Part shown: positions 34,989-47,420 of the stretch, in pieces
How positions within the stretch are numbered: position 1 is the first letter of the stretch
How the letters are laid out: every line of letters starts with the position of its first letter
The notes under the pieces: generated by a model
What the model was told of the DNA's origin: nothing
Seen by the model: the letters and a program-made list of their open reading frames with translations, nothing else
The model's database searches: none
Position numbers and translations under genes: made by a program
DNA from: Cyanoderma ruficeps
Taxonomy: Eukaryota > Chordata > Aves > Passeriformes > Timaliidae
Assembly: GCA_008694505.1 (NCBI GenBank)
Contig: VZDJ01000063.1
Span: forward strand, 3,634,103 to 3,698,102
Direction of reading: 5' to 3'
DNA length: 64,000 nucleotides

Positions 34989-35662
34989 NNNNNNNNNNNN
35001 NNNNNNNNNNNNNNNNNNNNNNNNNNNNNNNNNNNNNNNNNNNNNNNNNNNNNNNNNNNNNNNNNNNNNNNNNNNNNNNNNNNNNNNNNNNNNNNNNNNN
35101 NNNNNNNNNNNNNNNNNNNNNNNNNNNNNNNNNNNNNNNNNNNNNNNNNNNNNNNNNNNNNNNNNNNNNNNNNNNNNNNNNNNNNNNNNNNNNNNNNNNN
35201 NNNNNNNNNNNNNNNNNNNNNNNNNNNNNNNNNNNNNNNNNNNNNNNNNNNNNNNNNNNNNNNNNNNNNNNNNNNNNNNNNNNNNNNNNNNNNNNNNNNN
35301 NNNNNNNNNNNNNNNNNNNNNNNNNNNNNNNNNNNNNNNNNNNNNNNNNNNNNNNNNNNNNNNNNNNNNNNNNNNNNNNNNNNNNNNNNNNNNNNNNNNN
35401 NNNNNNNNNNNNNNNNNNNNNNNNNNNNNNNNNNNNNNNNNNNNNNNNNNNNNNNNNNNNNNNNNNNNNNNNNNNNNNNNNNNNNNNNNNNNNNNNNNNN
35501 NNNNNNNNNNNNNNNNNNNNNNNNNNNNNNNNNNNNNNNNNNNNNNNNNNNNNNNNNNNNNNNNNNNNNNNNNNNNNNNNNNNNNNNNNNNNNNNNNNNN
35601 NNNNNNNNNNNNNNNNNNNNNNNNNNNNNNNNNNNNNNNNNNNNNNNNNNNNNNNNNNNNNN
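34989..35662. other. Assembly gap (674 N)
   Basis: A run of N lies between two different tandem arrays (18-bp units on the left, ATGG tetranucleotide on the right). The gap is most likely collapsed or unsequenced tandem repeat, and its stated length may be only an estimate. Confidence 0.98.
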
Positions 35663-35688
35663 ATGGATGGATGGATGGATGGATGGAG
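35663..35688. repeat. ATGG microsatellite at gap edge
   Basis: Six perfect ATGG units followed by a partial one, directly after the Ns. The array probably extends into the gap. Confidence 0.92.
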
Positions 35689-37004
35689 GCACTAATGGAA
35701 GAGCACTGGAGAGGGGAGGCAGGGGTGAGGGATGAGCCGCTGGCGGATTTGTAGCCACGGATGCTGCTTCTTAATGGAGGAAAATAATCAATGTGGGCTG
35801 AAGGGGGGAAGAGGATTTTAAGTGGGGGAGGACATCGCTGCCCTGAGTTGGCACTCCCATGGATGAGGGGAAGGAAGGGGGACAGTGTTCCAAAGGCATG
35901 GCCATGAGCAGGAGCAGAATGTGAGGAATGACGCAGGGGGCAACAACTGCCCTGACAGGAAACACACAGAGCCTCCCACACTGGGGGGAACCCCAGCTGC
36001 AAAGCATGAAGCTTTAAACAGGGGAGGGGAAGCCCTTCCATCATTCCAACTTCTCTGCCCTGCTTCCTGCCCTTTTTGGCGACCCTGTGGCTCTCCTGGC
36101 CAGGTACTGGCAGCATGGTTGGGCTGTGTGGTGGGGGTTCTGGTTTCAACAGGATGTCCTCTCTCCTGGGAAACCAACCTTGGTGTGTGCATCAGGATGG
36201 GGCTGCCAGAGCCCTACCCCCAGCAGGACCTGGATTTCTGCTTTGAGCTCCAGGGAATGCAGCTTGGAGGGCTCTGGGCACAGAGTGGCAGCTGCTGTCT
36301 GTTAGGGGAGTCCTGCTCCTCCATGGCTTTGTTATGGGCAGGAAAACTGTGCTGGTGTTGCTCAGTACGCAGGGAAATTGTTTCTTGCTCAGTTCCCAGA
36401 CACAAAAGGTAATTTTGGGCTGGACCAAACCTTTTCTGGCTTGTTCAGCGTTGCAGCTCCTATGTCTGTCCGCAGGGTCTGTGCAGAGCCTGGCAGCCGT
36501 GTGTGTCTCCACGTGGCTTTGCAGGCACTAATGAACATCCCCCGTGCTGTGCTCCCCGCTCCCAGCGAGGAAAACCTCGTTATCCAGGGAGATGGATGCG
36601 GTGGCGTGTTCCCAGATACCCCGTGGCAGAGCCAGGCTCTGGGTCTGAATGCCTGGGTTACAGAGGTGCCTGGGGAGAAGCTTTTGTTCCAAAACCAGTG
36701 GCGAATTTAGGGGATTTGAGTCCCACCACCCTGCTGCAGCACCCCTGGGGGTCTCCTTTATTCTCTGCATCCCTCATGCTGCTCCTGTAAATGCACCCTC
36801 AAGCCTCTACGAAACAATTAAAACTGCAGCTACCCATAAAAATTAATTGCGCCGTGTAATGCTGCTCCCTGGCCAATGAGCTTGTCCCCACCTGACCCTG
36901 ACGGGGGCGGGGGGACCCCATCCCTATTGCAGCCCCTCCGAGGCAGGGGGGACTGGGTACCTCTGCATGTGGTTGCCCCAGCAACTGTCAGTCTCCTGCA
37001 GCAT

Positions 37005-37290
37005 CCATCACACCCAACATTTCGGAGCCGTTATCGCGCCTTGGGTGCAGCGGTGATGGAGCGGGATAACCCGCCTCACCTCGCTCTTTATCTGGCAGCG
37101 GTCACAAATATCCTCTGGCTCCTGCGTGTCCCCCTGCTCCAATCCCCTCCCGGTGCTGCTCACGGGAAGAGCTACCCAAGCACAGACCTGTGTCCGTAGG
37201 AGCCTCGGCGGAAAACCAATTAGGAGTTTCCCAAGCGCGGTGTTGTTAATTGCCTCTACCCTTGCAAATGAGTAAAGCGTCGAGGCCATT
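37005..37290. promoter_or_regulatory. Candidate conserved non-coding element
   Basis: Balanced composition with motif-like stretches including TTGTTAATTGCC (37,243-37,254), TTGCAAATGAG (an octamer/POU-like site near 37,262) and TTTATCTGGC (37,088). No coding potential recognised. Inference from composition only. Confidence 0.22.
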
Positions 37291-37992
37291 GTTTGACTCT
37301 GCCTGTGCCTCAGGTGCAGCCTGGGAATGTTGCAGGGAAGCTGAGGGATGGGAAGAGTTGTGGGGTGGTGGGTAGAGGGGAGCTGTGGAGCCAGGAGAAC
37401 AGCTCATGGGTGCCCAGCTGCTCTTCCTGCTCCGTGCCCAGTGTGTCCTCGTGGGGCAGAATGTGGTCTGAAAATTGTCCCACATCTTTCCTCTACCTGC
37501 TTTTCCCCCCTGCCTTTATCCTGCTTTCCCTGTTCCCCAACATCCAACCTGGCTCATGCTGGGGGACTCCTGCTCCTTTTCTGAGCCTGCACCATCCTTG
37601 ATCCGTTGCTTTGCATCATTGAAGGGCTTAATTTTAAAGGCAAAAGATACGCTGTTAAAACAGAGTTGACTTTTTTACTGCTGCCTAAAACTGAGCAGGT
37701 TCTGAGGGTCGGAGCTCAGCTGGGGAGAGCTGCAGGTGTCTGGGGCTGGGCTGGTTTGTCCCAGGGATGCTTGGTTCTCCTTAATTAATTCGTAAGGCCT
37801 TTTCTCGTGCTTTTACACCAAACGCCACGGTTTTGGCTCACAGCATCCCTCCCGAAGGGAAGCCCAGCGTGGGGCTGTGGAAGACACCCGCCCAGCTCGG
37901 AGTGCTGTCCTCATCCGAGGTTTTGCAGGGGAAGCCTGGAATAAGCGTGAATCAGCCATTCCCTGAGCATAAAGCAGAATGAACACCAGCAT

Positions 37993-38009
37993 CCCCCCCC
38001 CCCCCCCCN
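37993..38009. repeat. Poly-C run ending in an N
   Basis: Sixteen C followed by one N. The homopolymer length is evidently unresolved in the assembly. Confidence 0.9.
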
Positions 38010-39111
38010 GGGGCTGCCTGGGATGGCTCCCTGCCTGCTGCAGGCAGTCTTCCTGCAGGGAATGCATAATTTCCTTGGACCCCCTCAGGCAACCAGCTGG
38101 GAATCTCCAGATTTCCCAGTTTCGATGACAGTGTGGGGAATTTGGGAGCAGCGTCTCCTGCCCTGTCTCGCTGCTCTGGTGATAAAAGGCAAGTGACAGT
38201 CGGGGATGTTTTGGGGGAGGAAAACATGTAGGGCAGTGCTGCTGCAGGGAGGGGGTTGCTCTGCCTTCCCTGTTCCCAAAGGATGCTCAGGCTCTGTCAG
38301 GCTTTCCCAGCTGACCCAGGACATGCTGGGCCTTTCCCTGCCATGGCTTGGTCTCCAGTGGGACTGACCCCAAGGATCAGAAAGGTGCTGGTGGGTCTCT
38401 GCAGGAGTTTTCCTGCATCCTGAGCTTTAAGCTGCAGGGATGTGCCTGGAGCTGCATCTCCTTGTCAGTGCCTCTAAAGATGCTCATATATCCAAATGCT
38501 TCGAGGAGCTGGGGGCTCTGCACTTGTTCCCAGGAAAAGAAATAAATAAGATCATCTGCTGGGATTTTCTTGCTCCGGTTTTGCTGGCGAGGAGTCAGGC
38601 CTGGGTGGGAGAGAGAGGAAAAGAGGATGGTGGTGGGGGAAGGAGCACACGGGGCTGGGGTGATCAGAGGTGGGCTGCTGCCGTCTGGGCATCTCCAGGT
38701 GAGATCCCGGTGCTCGGAGCGATGCCCCTGCAGAGGCTGTGCCGCCTCGCGAAGCCTCGAGCAAGGCCACCGCGTCCTTGTCAGCGGGGGTGACGCAGGT
38801 GCGTGTGCCTGCTGTCCCCGTGGCTCCGAGCTCCGTGTCACCTTCCCCGCCGCGGTGCCGGGAGCCGCGGCCGTGCGGTGACCGGAGCGGTGCCGGCGGA
38901 GCCGCAGCACAGCAGGGAACCGGCATTTATTTGCTGCGACAGCTTTGCAACAGATTCCTTGGCGGAGCTGACTGCAAACTGCAATCCTAAACTGTCGGAC
39001 GGCTCCTTTTTCCAGCCTGGGAGTGTGAGAAACAAATTTGTTTGGGTTATAAAAACATATTAAAAAGCAACACATTTTGTTTTGCAATATACATAGCTCT
39101 TCATGCCAATT

Positions 39112-39135
39112 CTTTTTTTTCTTTTTTTTTTTTTA
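39112..39135. repeat. T-rich tract
   Basis: Two T runs separated by single C. Simple low-complexity sequence. Confidence 0.75.
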
Positions 39136-40739
39136 ATGACTGCCATTCTAATCCCTCCCAGACAAAGACGTTTCTTAATAACTTTTTGTGGAGGTAATTG
39201 CTGGGGAGCCGTTTCAAAGTGGCAGGCAGGGAGCTGTGGGTTGCACAGCCGCGAGTGATGGCTGTGCATCGCTCAGGTATGGAGGGAGGAAGGATCAAAA
39301 AAAAGCTCTCGGGTGTCTCCAGCTTTGAAAAGGTTCCATACCTGGTGATGCCTCACGCCAGGATGTCTGGAACCACGCAAGAAAGTGGCTTTTGCTGTTC
39401 ACATGTTGGTTGGCATCTTGGTGTGCGTGTGCTCTGTAGTTCTCTGGCGGTTCTCTGGCTGCTTGGCTCTTCCCAAATCCTGAGTTTGGAGTGTCTGGCA
39501 CTGAGGAGTGTCTTATCAGTACCAGCAGCTTCTTCTCCTCCTCAACCAGGGGATGCCAACCTCCTGACTGGCATCTAGATAATGGTCAGGATGTTCCATG
39601 GTAGGAACAATGTCTTAGGGGTCCCTGGGAGCTGCAGGTGGGTTTGGATCCCAAATCACTTGGGGTCCACTGGCTCGGCATCCTTGGGCTGATGGTTGTG
39701 GAACATCCTGGGGCGTCTCCAAATCTCCTTTGCAAACGTGGGCGTCCAAACTTGCTTTTCCAAGTTGGTGTCAGCTCCTCTGCAAATCAAGGTAAATGCC
39801 TGTGGGTTATTTTTTTAGAAATGGCACTGTTTGATGTGTAATTAAAGCGCTCCATTTAATTAGACAAATACCAAAGAACCTCCAGAAACATGACTATTTT
39901 TCTATATTTACTCCTCTTGTGTTTTTCCTAGTGACTGTAGTTCCAATTAAAACAACCTCCCCTATTAGACTGTTGGCTCTTAAAACCCGGGAACTAAAAA
40001 TACAGCAAGACCACCAAGCTGCCCTCCCTACCCCCACATCTTTACCTTGGACTGCTGCCTCTGCATTGCTTTGCTCCCTGAGAGCTTCTCGAGGCACTCG
40101 CTGGAGCTGGTGGTACTTGACTTTGGCTTTGCTCCATCATTTCTCCTACCTTGTGCTAAAAACTTGCTGCCTTTGGGCAGAAATATGCCCAGAGCAGCCC
40201 GATTAGGATGGAGGGATGGGTTACTATGGGGATGGGAAGGCTTTTGCAGCAGGTTTTCTCCCACCCCATTAATTTGGGGAACCTTAGGAGGTGGTTTCAT
40301 CCCAAAAAGCCCTTCTTGATGTGCCTCCAGCTGGGAGCTGACGTTTGCTGTGGCGGGGCTGGGGGGAACAGCTTGCATCCACTGCAAACATGTCTGTGCC
40401 ATCCCTGCGTTTGCAGAATGGGAACAATAGCCGGCCTGCCAAGCTAAACACGAGCTGTTCCCCAAGTTATTGGCATTTCTCTTTTTGCCAAGGGTCTGGA
40501 GAGGAGGCGGGTAGGCAGCCATCGGCTCTGAGCTGCAGCCTGGAGTTGGGAGAGGGCCTGTGGAGGAAACCCCTTCTGATCACCCAGGCTGAGGCAGCGT
40601 CAGCAGCCGCGGCTTTGTGCCTGTGCTCGGGGAAACTGAGGCACGGGCCCTTGGTTTGTAAGCACTGGGCACCCCCAGGGGCACCTCCCTGCCCTGCTTT
40701 GCCCCACTGCTGAGCTCAACCCCCCAGGCACTGCTCCTG

Positions 40740-41390
40740 GCTCTGTTTAACGGGGAGGTAATTTCCCAGAGGTGCCTGAAGTTGCCTTAATGCGAGCTGT
40801 CAAAATGATGTACAACTGCGCCGGGCTGCCTCGCTCCCCCTGCCTCTCCGGCGACAATTTTGTCAAAGATCCTTTTTGAGATGCTGTTTTGACGGGGTGC
40901 TAATGGCTCCTTCCTCATCAGGCACTCGCCGTGTCCCCGAATGTGCCGAGTGGAAGCCGCTCGTTTCTGTGATAATTAAGAAAAATGATAATAACGGGTT
41001 GAAAAGAGAGCAGCCGGGGGTCAGCGCTGCTGGGTTGTTGGCAGCTCGGTGATGCTCACAGCCTGCAAAGGCCAGAGGTAGCATCTCCTCCGTGGGCTGG
41101 GATAAACCGGGTTTTTGGGAGCCTTTGGCATCGCAAGATGCATCTCCGAGGGTTTGCTGGGATGGGGCAGCCCCCAGAAATAAGGAGCTGGCTCAGCTCA
41201 TCTTAATAACATGAGAGCCTAAAAATAAAAATCAACAAATACCAGATTATTGAGATGGGATTAATATCAATTTTAAACACCCCCCAACATCAATAATGAC
41301 CCAGCGTAGCCCAGCTAATGAGATTGGGAGCCTCTGCAATCAAGGCAGAGGATTAGAGATGATCAGAATAAATCCCAAATGATGAGGGAC
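40740..41390. promoter_or_regulatory. Candidate conserved non-coding element pair
   Basis: Two AT-balanced islands (40,740-41,090 and 41,190-41,390) stand out from the GC-rich surroundings. The first contains GTCAAAGATCC, a TCF/LEF-like site, near 40,862 and a GTGATAATTAAG stretch near 40,971. The second has many ATTA/TAAT cores, for example GGGATTAATATCAATTTT. No exon borders or coding signature. Confidence 0.25.
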
Positions 41391-42174
41391 GTTGCCAAAG
41401 TCTATCCTTGGAAGACCCCTCTGGCATGGGCCTGATCCTTGGGGATGCTTGGGGCTGACTTTGCTCGACCCCAAGGCTGGGTGGTCTGACCTGGATGTGG
41501 GTTTGGGCAGAGGCTGCAGCTCTTGGTGCCTGCTTGGGTGTTGGAGCCCAAACTGCTGTGACACCTCACTTCAGCACGGCATGGCCAAACCCCACCTGTC
41601 CGGCAGCATCCCGTGGGTTCCACCTCCACCAGTGATGCCTCCAACTCCAAGCCTAGATCAGGACACTGGGACACTTGGATGTTCCCAAAAAGCACTTTGC
41701 TCACAGCCCTTGGATAGCCCCAACCATCTTCTCCCAGAGCTCCCCATGGTCTCCAGCTGTGCTCTCCCTTCCCAGTTCCCAGCTTAATCCCCATGCGTGT
41801 TTTTAATGCCTCTGCATGTCTCTAAGCTCCTCTATACCCAGAAGCCAAATGCTCCTTGTAGGATTCAGATGTCTCCCCTGTGGATTAGATGGGATGGCTG
41901 CAAATTCCTTGTAATTTGCTCACACGGGGTCTATTATCTGCTCCTGGGAGGCACGGGAGGAGGGGGCTCAGGGCTGGCCCCCCTCTGTTTCCCATCTGTG
42001 TAACGCTGGGCCAGGGAGGATTTTAGCCACTGATCCCTTGTCCGGGCTGTGATTCAATTATTCCCCACTGCAGCCTTGCTGGTGGCTACTGGGCAGGACT
42101 GGGATTTGTTCCTCGTGTGGTGTGATGGAGGATGGCCCATCCCTGTGCCAGGCAGGGCTGGATCCTGTCCTCCC

Positions 42175-42775
42175 TGTCCCGTGCAGGGCTGGACCAGAGC
42201 ATCCACATCCTGTTCAGGGCTGGACCAGAGCATCCCCATCTCATTCAGGGCTGGTCCACAGCATCCTTGTCCTATTCAGGGCTGGACCAGAGCATCCCCA
42301 TCCCATTTGGGGCTGGGCCAGAGCATCCCCATCCCATTCAGAGCTGGGCCAGAGCATCCCCATCCCATTCAGAGCTGGGGCAGAGCATCCCCATCCCATT
42401 CAGAGCTGGGCCAGAGCGTCCCCATCCCATTCAGAGCTGGGCCAGAGCATCCCCATCCCATTCAGAGCTGGGCCAGAGCGTCCCCATCCCATTCAGAGCT
42501 GGTCCACAGCATCTTTGTCCAATTCAGGGCTGGACCAGAGCATCCCCAATCTACACAAGGCTGGTCCACAGCATCCCCATCCCATTCAGGGCTGGACCAG
42601 AGCATCCACATCTCATTCAGGGGTGGACCATGACCTCCCTGTTCCATGCAGGGCTGGACCAGAGACCATCCCCATCTCATTCAGAGCTGGACCAGAGCAT
42701 CCTTGTCCCATTCAGGGCTGCATCCCCAGCCCACAGAGGACCATGGCATCCCTGTCCCCTGCAGGGCTGCCCCAC
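42175..42775. repeat. 31-bp minisatellite, about 19 units
   Basis: Units of the form GAGCTGGGCCAGAGCATC followed by CCCATCCCATTCA recur; unit starts at 42,341, 42,372 and 42,403 are 31 bases apart. The most homogeneous block is 42,300-42,510, and the edges are more diverged. Since 31 is not a multiple of three and the unit has no plus-strand stop, all three plus frames remain open for about 200 codons. These reading frames are artefacts. Confidence 0.94.
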
Positions 42776-43139
42776 TGAGCTCTTCCCCTTCCCAGGTTAG
42801 CTGGTTCCCCAGCTGCCCGTGTTGTTAAATATCACTGCTGCTAATTCAGGTGACTGGGATGCAGGCTGGATTTGCTGATTCAGCAGGTTGAGGGAAAATC
42901 CTTTCTTTTATTGAAAAAAGAGTGGGAGCTGGACAGAAGCAGGAGAGGTTTTGGGAGGGAAGTCCTTTTCTGCCAGGGATTTTTGGCTGATCAGGGCTGT
43001 GTGCTCCAGGAGTTTGATCCCTGCTGTCGGTTTGTCTCGTGTCCAGCAGCTGGAGAAGAACGGAGTCGGTGCTTTCAGCTCCTCGGAGGTGTTTTCCCTC
43101 TCCTTACGGATGTAGGGATGGAGAGCACCAAGCGAGGGC

Positions 43140-43450
43140 ATCCCTGTGCCTCCCTCGCCTCGCCCTGTGCGGTGGCATCCCCCACCCCCGAGGCTGCCGC
43201 CGCCTTCCCGGGGCGGGGAGCCCGGATTTGTCTTTCTAATGCCTCAGTCAATGGCATCGATTGGGCTGGAGCAAAGGATCGATGGTAATTTGGTCGGAGG
43301 GCCCCGGCGCCGGGTGCGAGAGGAGTAATTAGAGCAGCAGAGGCGGCGCGGGCCGAGAGGTCGGGACGGCGGCCGGAGCCCATCGCCTGGGGAGGGACAG
43401 AGGGACGGACGGGCAGCAGGGAGGGCGAGGGGCTCCCGCTCTTCCAGCAG
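43140..43450. promoter_or_regulatory. Candidate regulatory element with two ATCGAT sites in a CpG-rich patch
   Basis: A roughly 75-base AT-balanced core (43,228-43,305) sits inside CpG-dense sequence. It carries two ATCGAT palindromes (43,256-43,261 and 43,278-43,283), which is the ONECUT/CUX core. They are 22 bases apart, close to two helical turns. No coding exon is recognisable. Function is inferred. Confidence 0.28.
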
Positions 43451-46400
43451 CCGGGATGCCCTTCCTGGCACCCAGACCCCCCATCCCGGGCTGGCAGGAA
43501 CACGGGGGTTTGCGCTGCAAAGGGATGGATGCTGCAGCTGGGTTTTTTCCAAACGTGCTTTTCCTCTCCACTGGAGCAGCCCCTCCAGCTCCAGGGAGCA
43601 ATTTTTCCCAAATTGGGCCGAGGTTGGGTGCTGGGAGGTGCCTGCAAGGGAGGGAACTCACTGCACTCCCCGAGGAGAGAGTGATGGGGGCTCCTGGTGG
43701 GAGCTGGGCCTTGCTACAGCTGGGCAAAAATGGGAGAAATTTCCCCGCAGCCCACGGGAGCGGCAGCGGAGCCCTGAGCCGGGCCGCAATGCAAATTTCC
43801 CGGCCGCACCTTGGCCTTCCAGCCTGCAATTCGCTGGCACATCCCACCCACACGGCTGGAGCCTGCTGCATTCCGCAGCCCTGCCTTCGCAGGGGGCTGC
43901 GCTGAAACGGAATTTCTCCTCTTCCCCGGCAAGAATTATGGACCATCTGGATTTCAAAGGCAGCTGCTTTAATTGGAAGCTGTTCCTTGCGGTGGGAAAG
44001 GAGGGGGCTCCTGCCTGACAGACACCCCCGGCTCTGTCCTCCCCTGCTGCCCATGGTGATGCTGGAGAACCACATCCCAGCCGGGCCCTGGGGGATGTCT
44101 GCACACAGCTGGGCTCGGGGAGCATCCCAGGGGTGGTTTCCAGAGTTGGGTGGGTGGAAGGGAAGGGAGAGGAGGATGTAAACTTGGGGAAAAGGTCAGG
44201 CATGCTATAAATAAGTGGCATCCGGGGAAAGAAATGTCAGTGTGCGGCAGCAGTGACACACCAGTGCCCGAGATGGGGAGGGAAATGTTGTTGTCTGGGG
44301 GATCAAAACCATGGAAATCGAGGCTGGGATGACAGGAGAGGGGGCTCTCCCTGGATCGGGTGGGTCAAAGTGTGGCTGTCGTGCTGCCCAGGCTGTTATT
44401 GGGAGCGCTGAGCCGGGTGGGATTGGGGCACACATCACTCACAAGTCTCCCAGGCTCGCAGCGCTTGGAAGGTTGTCCTGCTGCTGTCTGACAAGGAAAA
44501 CAGGCTGGGGCTGAGGCTCTCCAGCTGCTCCGCTCCCAGGACCATTTTCAGTGAAGGCAGATAGACGGGGGAGAGCTTTCCATGGTCCTCCTGCCAGAGC
44601 TGGGAGCTTGTCTGTCAGGAGGATGTTGCAGAAGTGGGCGAGCACTCTGGAGCAGGGGGTTTTTTGGGATGGGGGAACATTAGCAAAGCAAGGTGCTGCC
44701 CTACCCATGCCCACAGCCTCTTCAGGGCATCCCCTGGAGCTCTCCCGGCCTTCCAGGGGAGCCAGGCGTGTTCCTGGGGACTGATTGCACATTTGACCCA
44801 AAGTGGTCTGACTCGCTGCCGAGTCATCTTCCCGCAGCCCTGTGAATGCCGGGCTGATTGCTGCCTGGCAGGGAGGGAGCCTGGGGAGGGGGAAGCTGAC
44901 AGGGAGCCAAGCCCAGCTGCGGGAAGCGATGCCGACAGCCGCTGCTCCCGGGCCGGGCGGGCTGGCCGGGCTGGTTTCAGCGGCAGCTCAGCACTGGCCA
45001 ACTCGTCCCGCTGGTTTGTGCCCGTCTCGATTGAAGGGATGCTTTGGGGGGCTCTGTGTCCCGGTGGTGCACGACCCCCATGTCCCCAGGAGAGCCCTGA
45101 GGGGCTGTCACCTCTCCCTGTGTCCCCTGGGGGTGCTGTAGCAGTAAGGGGTGACCTGGGGCCACTGTGTGATTTCTGGATGGGGATTTCCTCCCCATGG
45201 CTGGTTGCAGTGTCACCTGCTCATTGTGCCTTCATCCTCAAGTCTGTCCTGACCCAAGGAGGGTTTGGGGACGTTGTGGTGATGCCTTGAGTTTGGGGAC
45301 ACGGGATGCTGAGCTGGGAGCCTCCAAAGCCACCTGCCCTGAGCACACTGTCTCCTTCAACCCTCCATTGTGGCATCTGGGCTGTGCCTGGAGGGGACAC
45401 ATGGGAGGGCCAGAGCCTCTTTTCACCGCGCCTGGCCTCCTGTGCAGGAGCAGACAGCTTGGAGGGCTGTGGCCTCGGGCAATCCTGTTACAGGTTGTCA
45501 GGCTGTTGTTGGCAGGAGTCGAGGATTTGCCCACCTGCTGCGGGGCAGGGAGCAGCAGGAGCAGGACTGGGGCTGGAGTGACACGGGGGTTCCCTGAGAG
45601 GTTGGACTCTGCTTCCCCCATCCATGATGTACCCCAGCTTTGGGATACACGTGGCACGGCCGTAGGAGAAGTGATCCAGCAAGGGAAGGTCTCTGGCTGT
45701 TGTGTCCTCAGGGGCCACCCTGAGCCCCCCACCCAGGATGATCACTTTGAGGGAGGAGAAAAACTGGTTCAGCCTGGGAGCTGCGAGGCTACAGACCCTG
45801 CAGCCATCATCTCCTCCCCTTGAACAAAGGCGGCTCTGAGGCTCCTCTGCCTCTTGGCTCTGCACAAGAGATCCCTTCTCTCCGGCAGCAAAAGCCTTTT
45901 CCAAGGCCGGCCCCCCCTCCTCGGGAGGGCTGCAATGCTCTTCCCTGCCCTCGGCCAGCCCAGCCGGGCACCTGCCTGCCTGTCCCTTTTCTGGGGTGCT
46001 GTGGGGTCTGGCTGTGGAGGGGACCCCGACAGGCTCATCCTGCAGCAGGGCCAGCACACGTTGGTGGGATTTGGGGTGGCAATGCTTGGACTGAAGAGGG
46101 TCTCGCATCCCGGTGCTCCCTGCCTGGCACCAACAAGGCTCCCGAGGGTGCAGGGCTTGGGGTGACCGGCAGCCCCCCCGGTTAGGGTGGGACTGGGCTG
46201 GGGTGGGCTCTGGCCACGTCGGGGAGCCCGGCAGGGCAGCAGCAGAGAGCAGGGAAAGGAGAGGAGCTCCTGCGCCGGTAATTACGGACGAGGTTGATGC
46301 CACATGACCCGGGGACGTCAGCAGAGTGTGTCACAGCTGATGACACGCTGCATGTGCAGGGGCTGGAAAGGATGCCAGGGCGAGAGGTTGGAGCACCGGG

Positions 46401-47169
46401 ACACGGCGTGTGCCCCACAGTGCTGAGCCAGCCCTTCACTGAGTCACTTCTCCCCCTCCCAGCCTGCCAGGGCACCTCTGGGCTGGCCCAGCCTTGTCCC
46501 ACTCCCTCCGGGAGCTCAACTGTCCGGCATGGCCGTATCCCCGTGCCTCAGTTTCCCCCCGGTGCAGGGAGCTGAGCAGCTGCCGTGGCTCCGTGCCTCT
46601 CCCCCCCTCTCCCTCCGCAGCAAGGAGAGCGGCACGCTCCTGGCTTTTCGGGGATGTTCTCGGGGAAGCCGAGGCAGAGTGTGGTTACTCATGGCGATGA
46701 CAGTGCCGATGACAAGCGCCGCAGCCCCCAGGAGCACGTGCCGTGCCTGTGCTCCCGCGCAGGGAGGTGTGTTCCCGGTGCCAGAGAGCCCCAGTGAGTA
46801 ATGGGGTGGGCGGCAGTGCTGGGCGGTGCTGCCGGGCTGGAGGGGGCTGCAGGGTACACTCTGTCCTTTTAGGATGGAGAGGGGTGTGTCCCCCCGTGGG
46901 GCAGCAGGATGGGGGGGCTACAACACCACTGCTCTGTGTGATAGGTGAGATGGGTCCTCGGGGGGGTCAGCAGTGTCCTGCTGCCCCTTCCTTGGGGGAG
47001 CAAACACCAGGTCAGGTGGGTTTAGGGACTCCCACCGACCCCCAGGCTGCCTCTACCCCAGCCAGGACCCCGTGGAGCAGCACAACAAGGTTTTCTCTGC
47101 CTGGTGTTGGGACAGGGATGCTCCACGCCGTGGAAAGACATATTTAGGCTGGAGGAGCAGGTGATGAGA

Positions 47170-47420
47170 TAAGGATGGGGTATCGAGTTACCACAGTCGG
47201 ATCTTTCTTTGAGGTTAACAAGACAAGACAGACAATCGCTGCTGCTTGATCCAGGGAGTGCTGTGTGAGTCTATTAGCGGGCTGATGAGTAATTAGCTCT
47301 GTTGGAGACCTGCTAACGGGAGGAGAAAGTTGCTACCGTGACTCAACTGACCCCTCTTCACACGAGTTTAGCGTGTCTTTTCTGAAATACCGCAGGTGGA
47401 TCATTCCACGACTTGGCTGT
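47170..47420. promoter_or_regulatory. Candidate conserved non-coding element
   Basis: Balanced, low-redundancy sequence with a GATGAGTAATTAGCTC homeodomain-like site near 47,283 and TGACTCAAC near 47,339. It is clearly different in composition from its G-run-rich flanks. Inference only. Confidence 0.22.

Larger units (their letters stand above)
35689..42174. other. Intergenic, no gene recognised
   Basis: No recognisable exon, RNA gene or mobile element. The stretch contains a poly-C run with one N (37,993-38,009), a T-rich tract (39,112-39,135), a CpG-rich patch (38,700-38,940) and AT-balanced islands that look like candidate regulatory elements (37,005-37,290; 39,830-40,010; 40,740-41,090; 41,190-41,390). 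Confidence 0.5.

Noticed and set aside
34853..36149. Open frames across the N gap on both strands
   Set aside because: Most of their length is unknown sequence, and the flanks are tandem repeats.
42049..42800. Three overlapping plus-strand frames of about 200 codons
   Set aside because: The 31-bp repeat is open in all frames; periodic translation without homology.
46516..46737. 73-codon minus-strand frame starting with a membrane-helix-like LLGAAALVIGTVIAM
   Set aside because: The hydrophobic stretch is short and isolated; there is no splice-supported partner exon and no recognised family.
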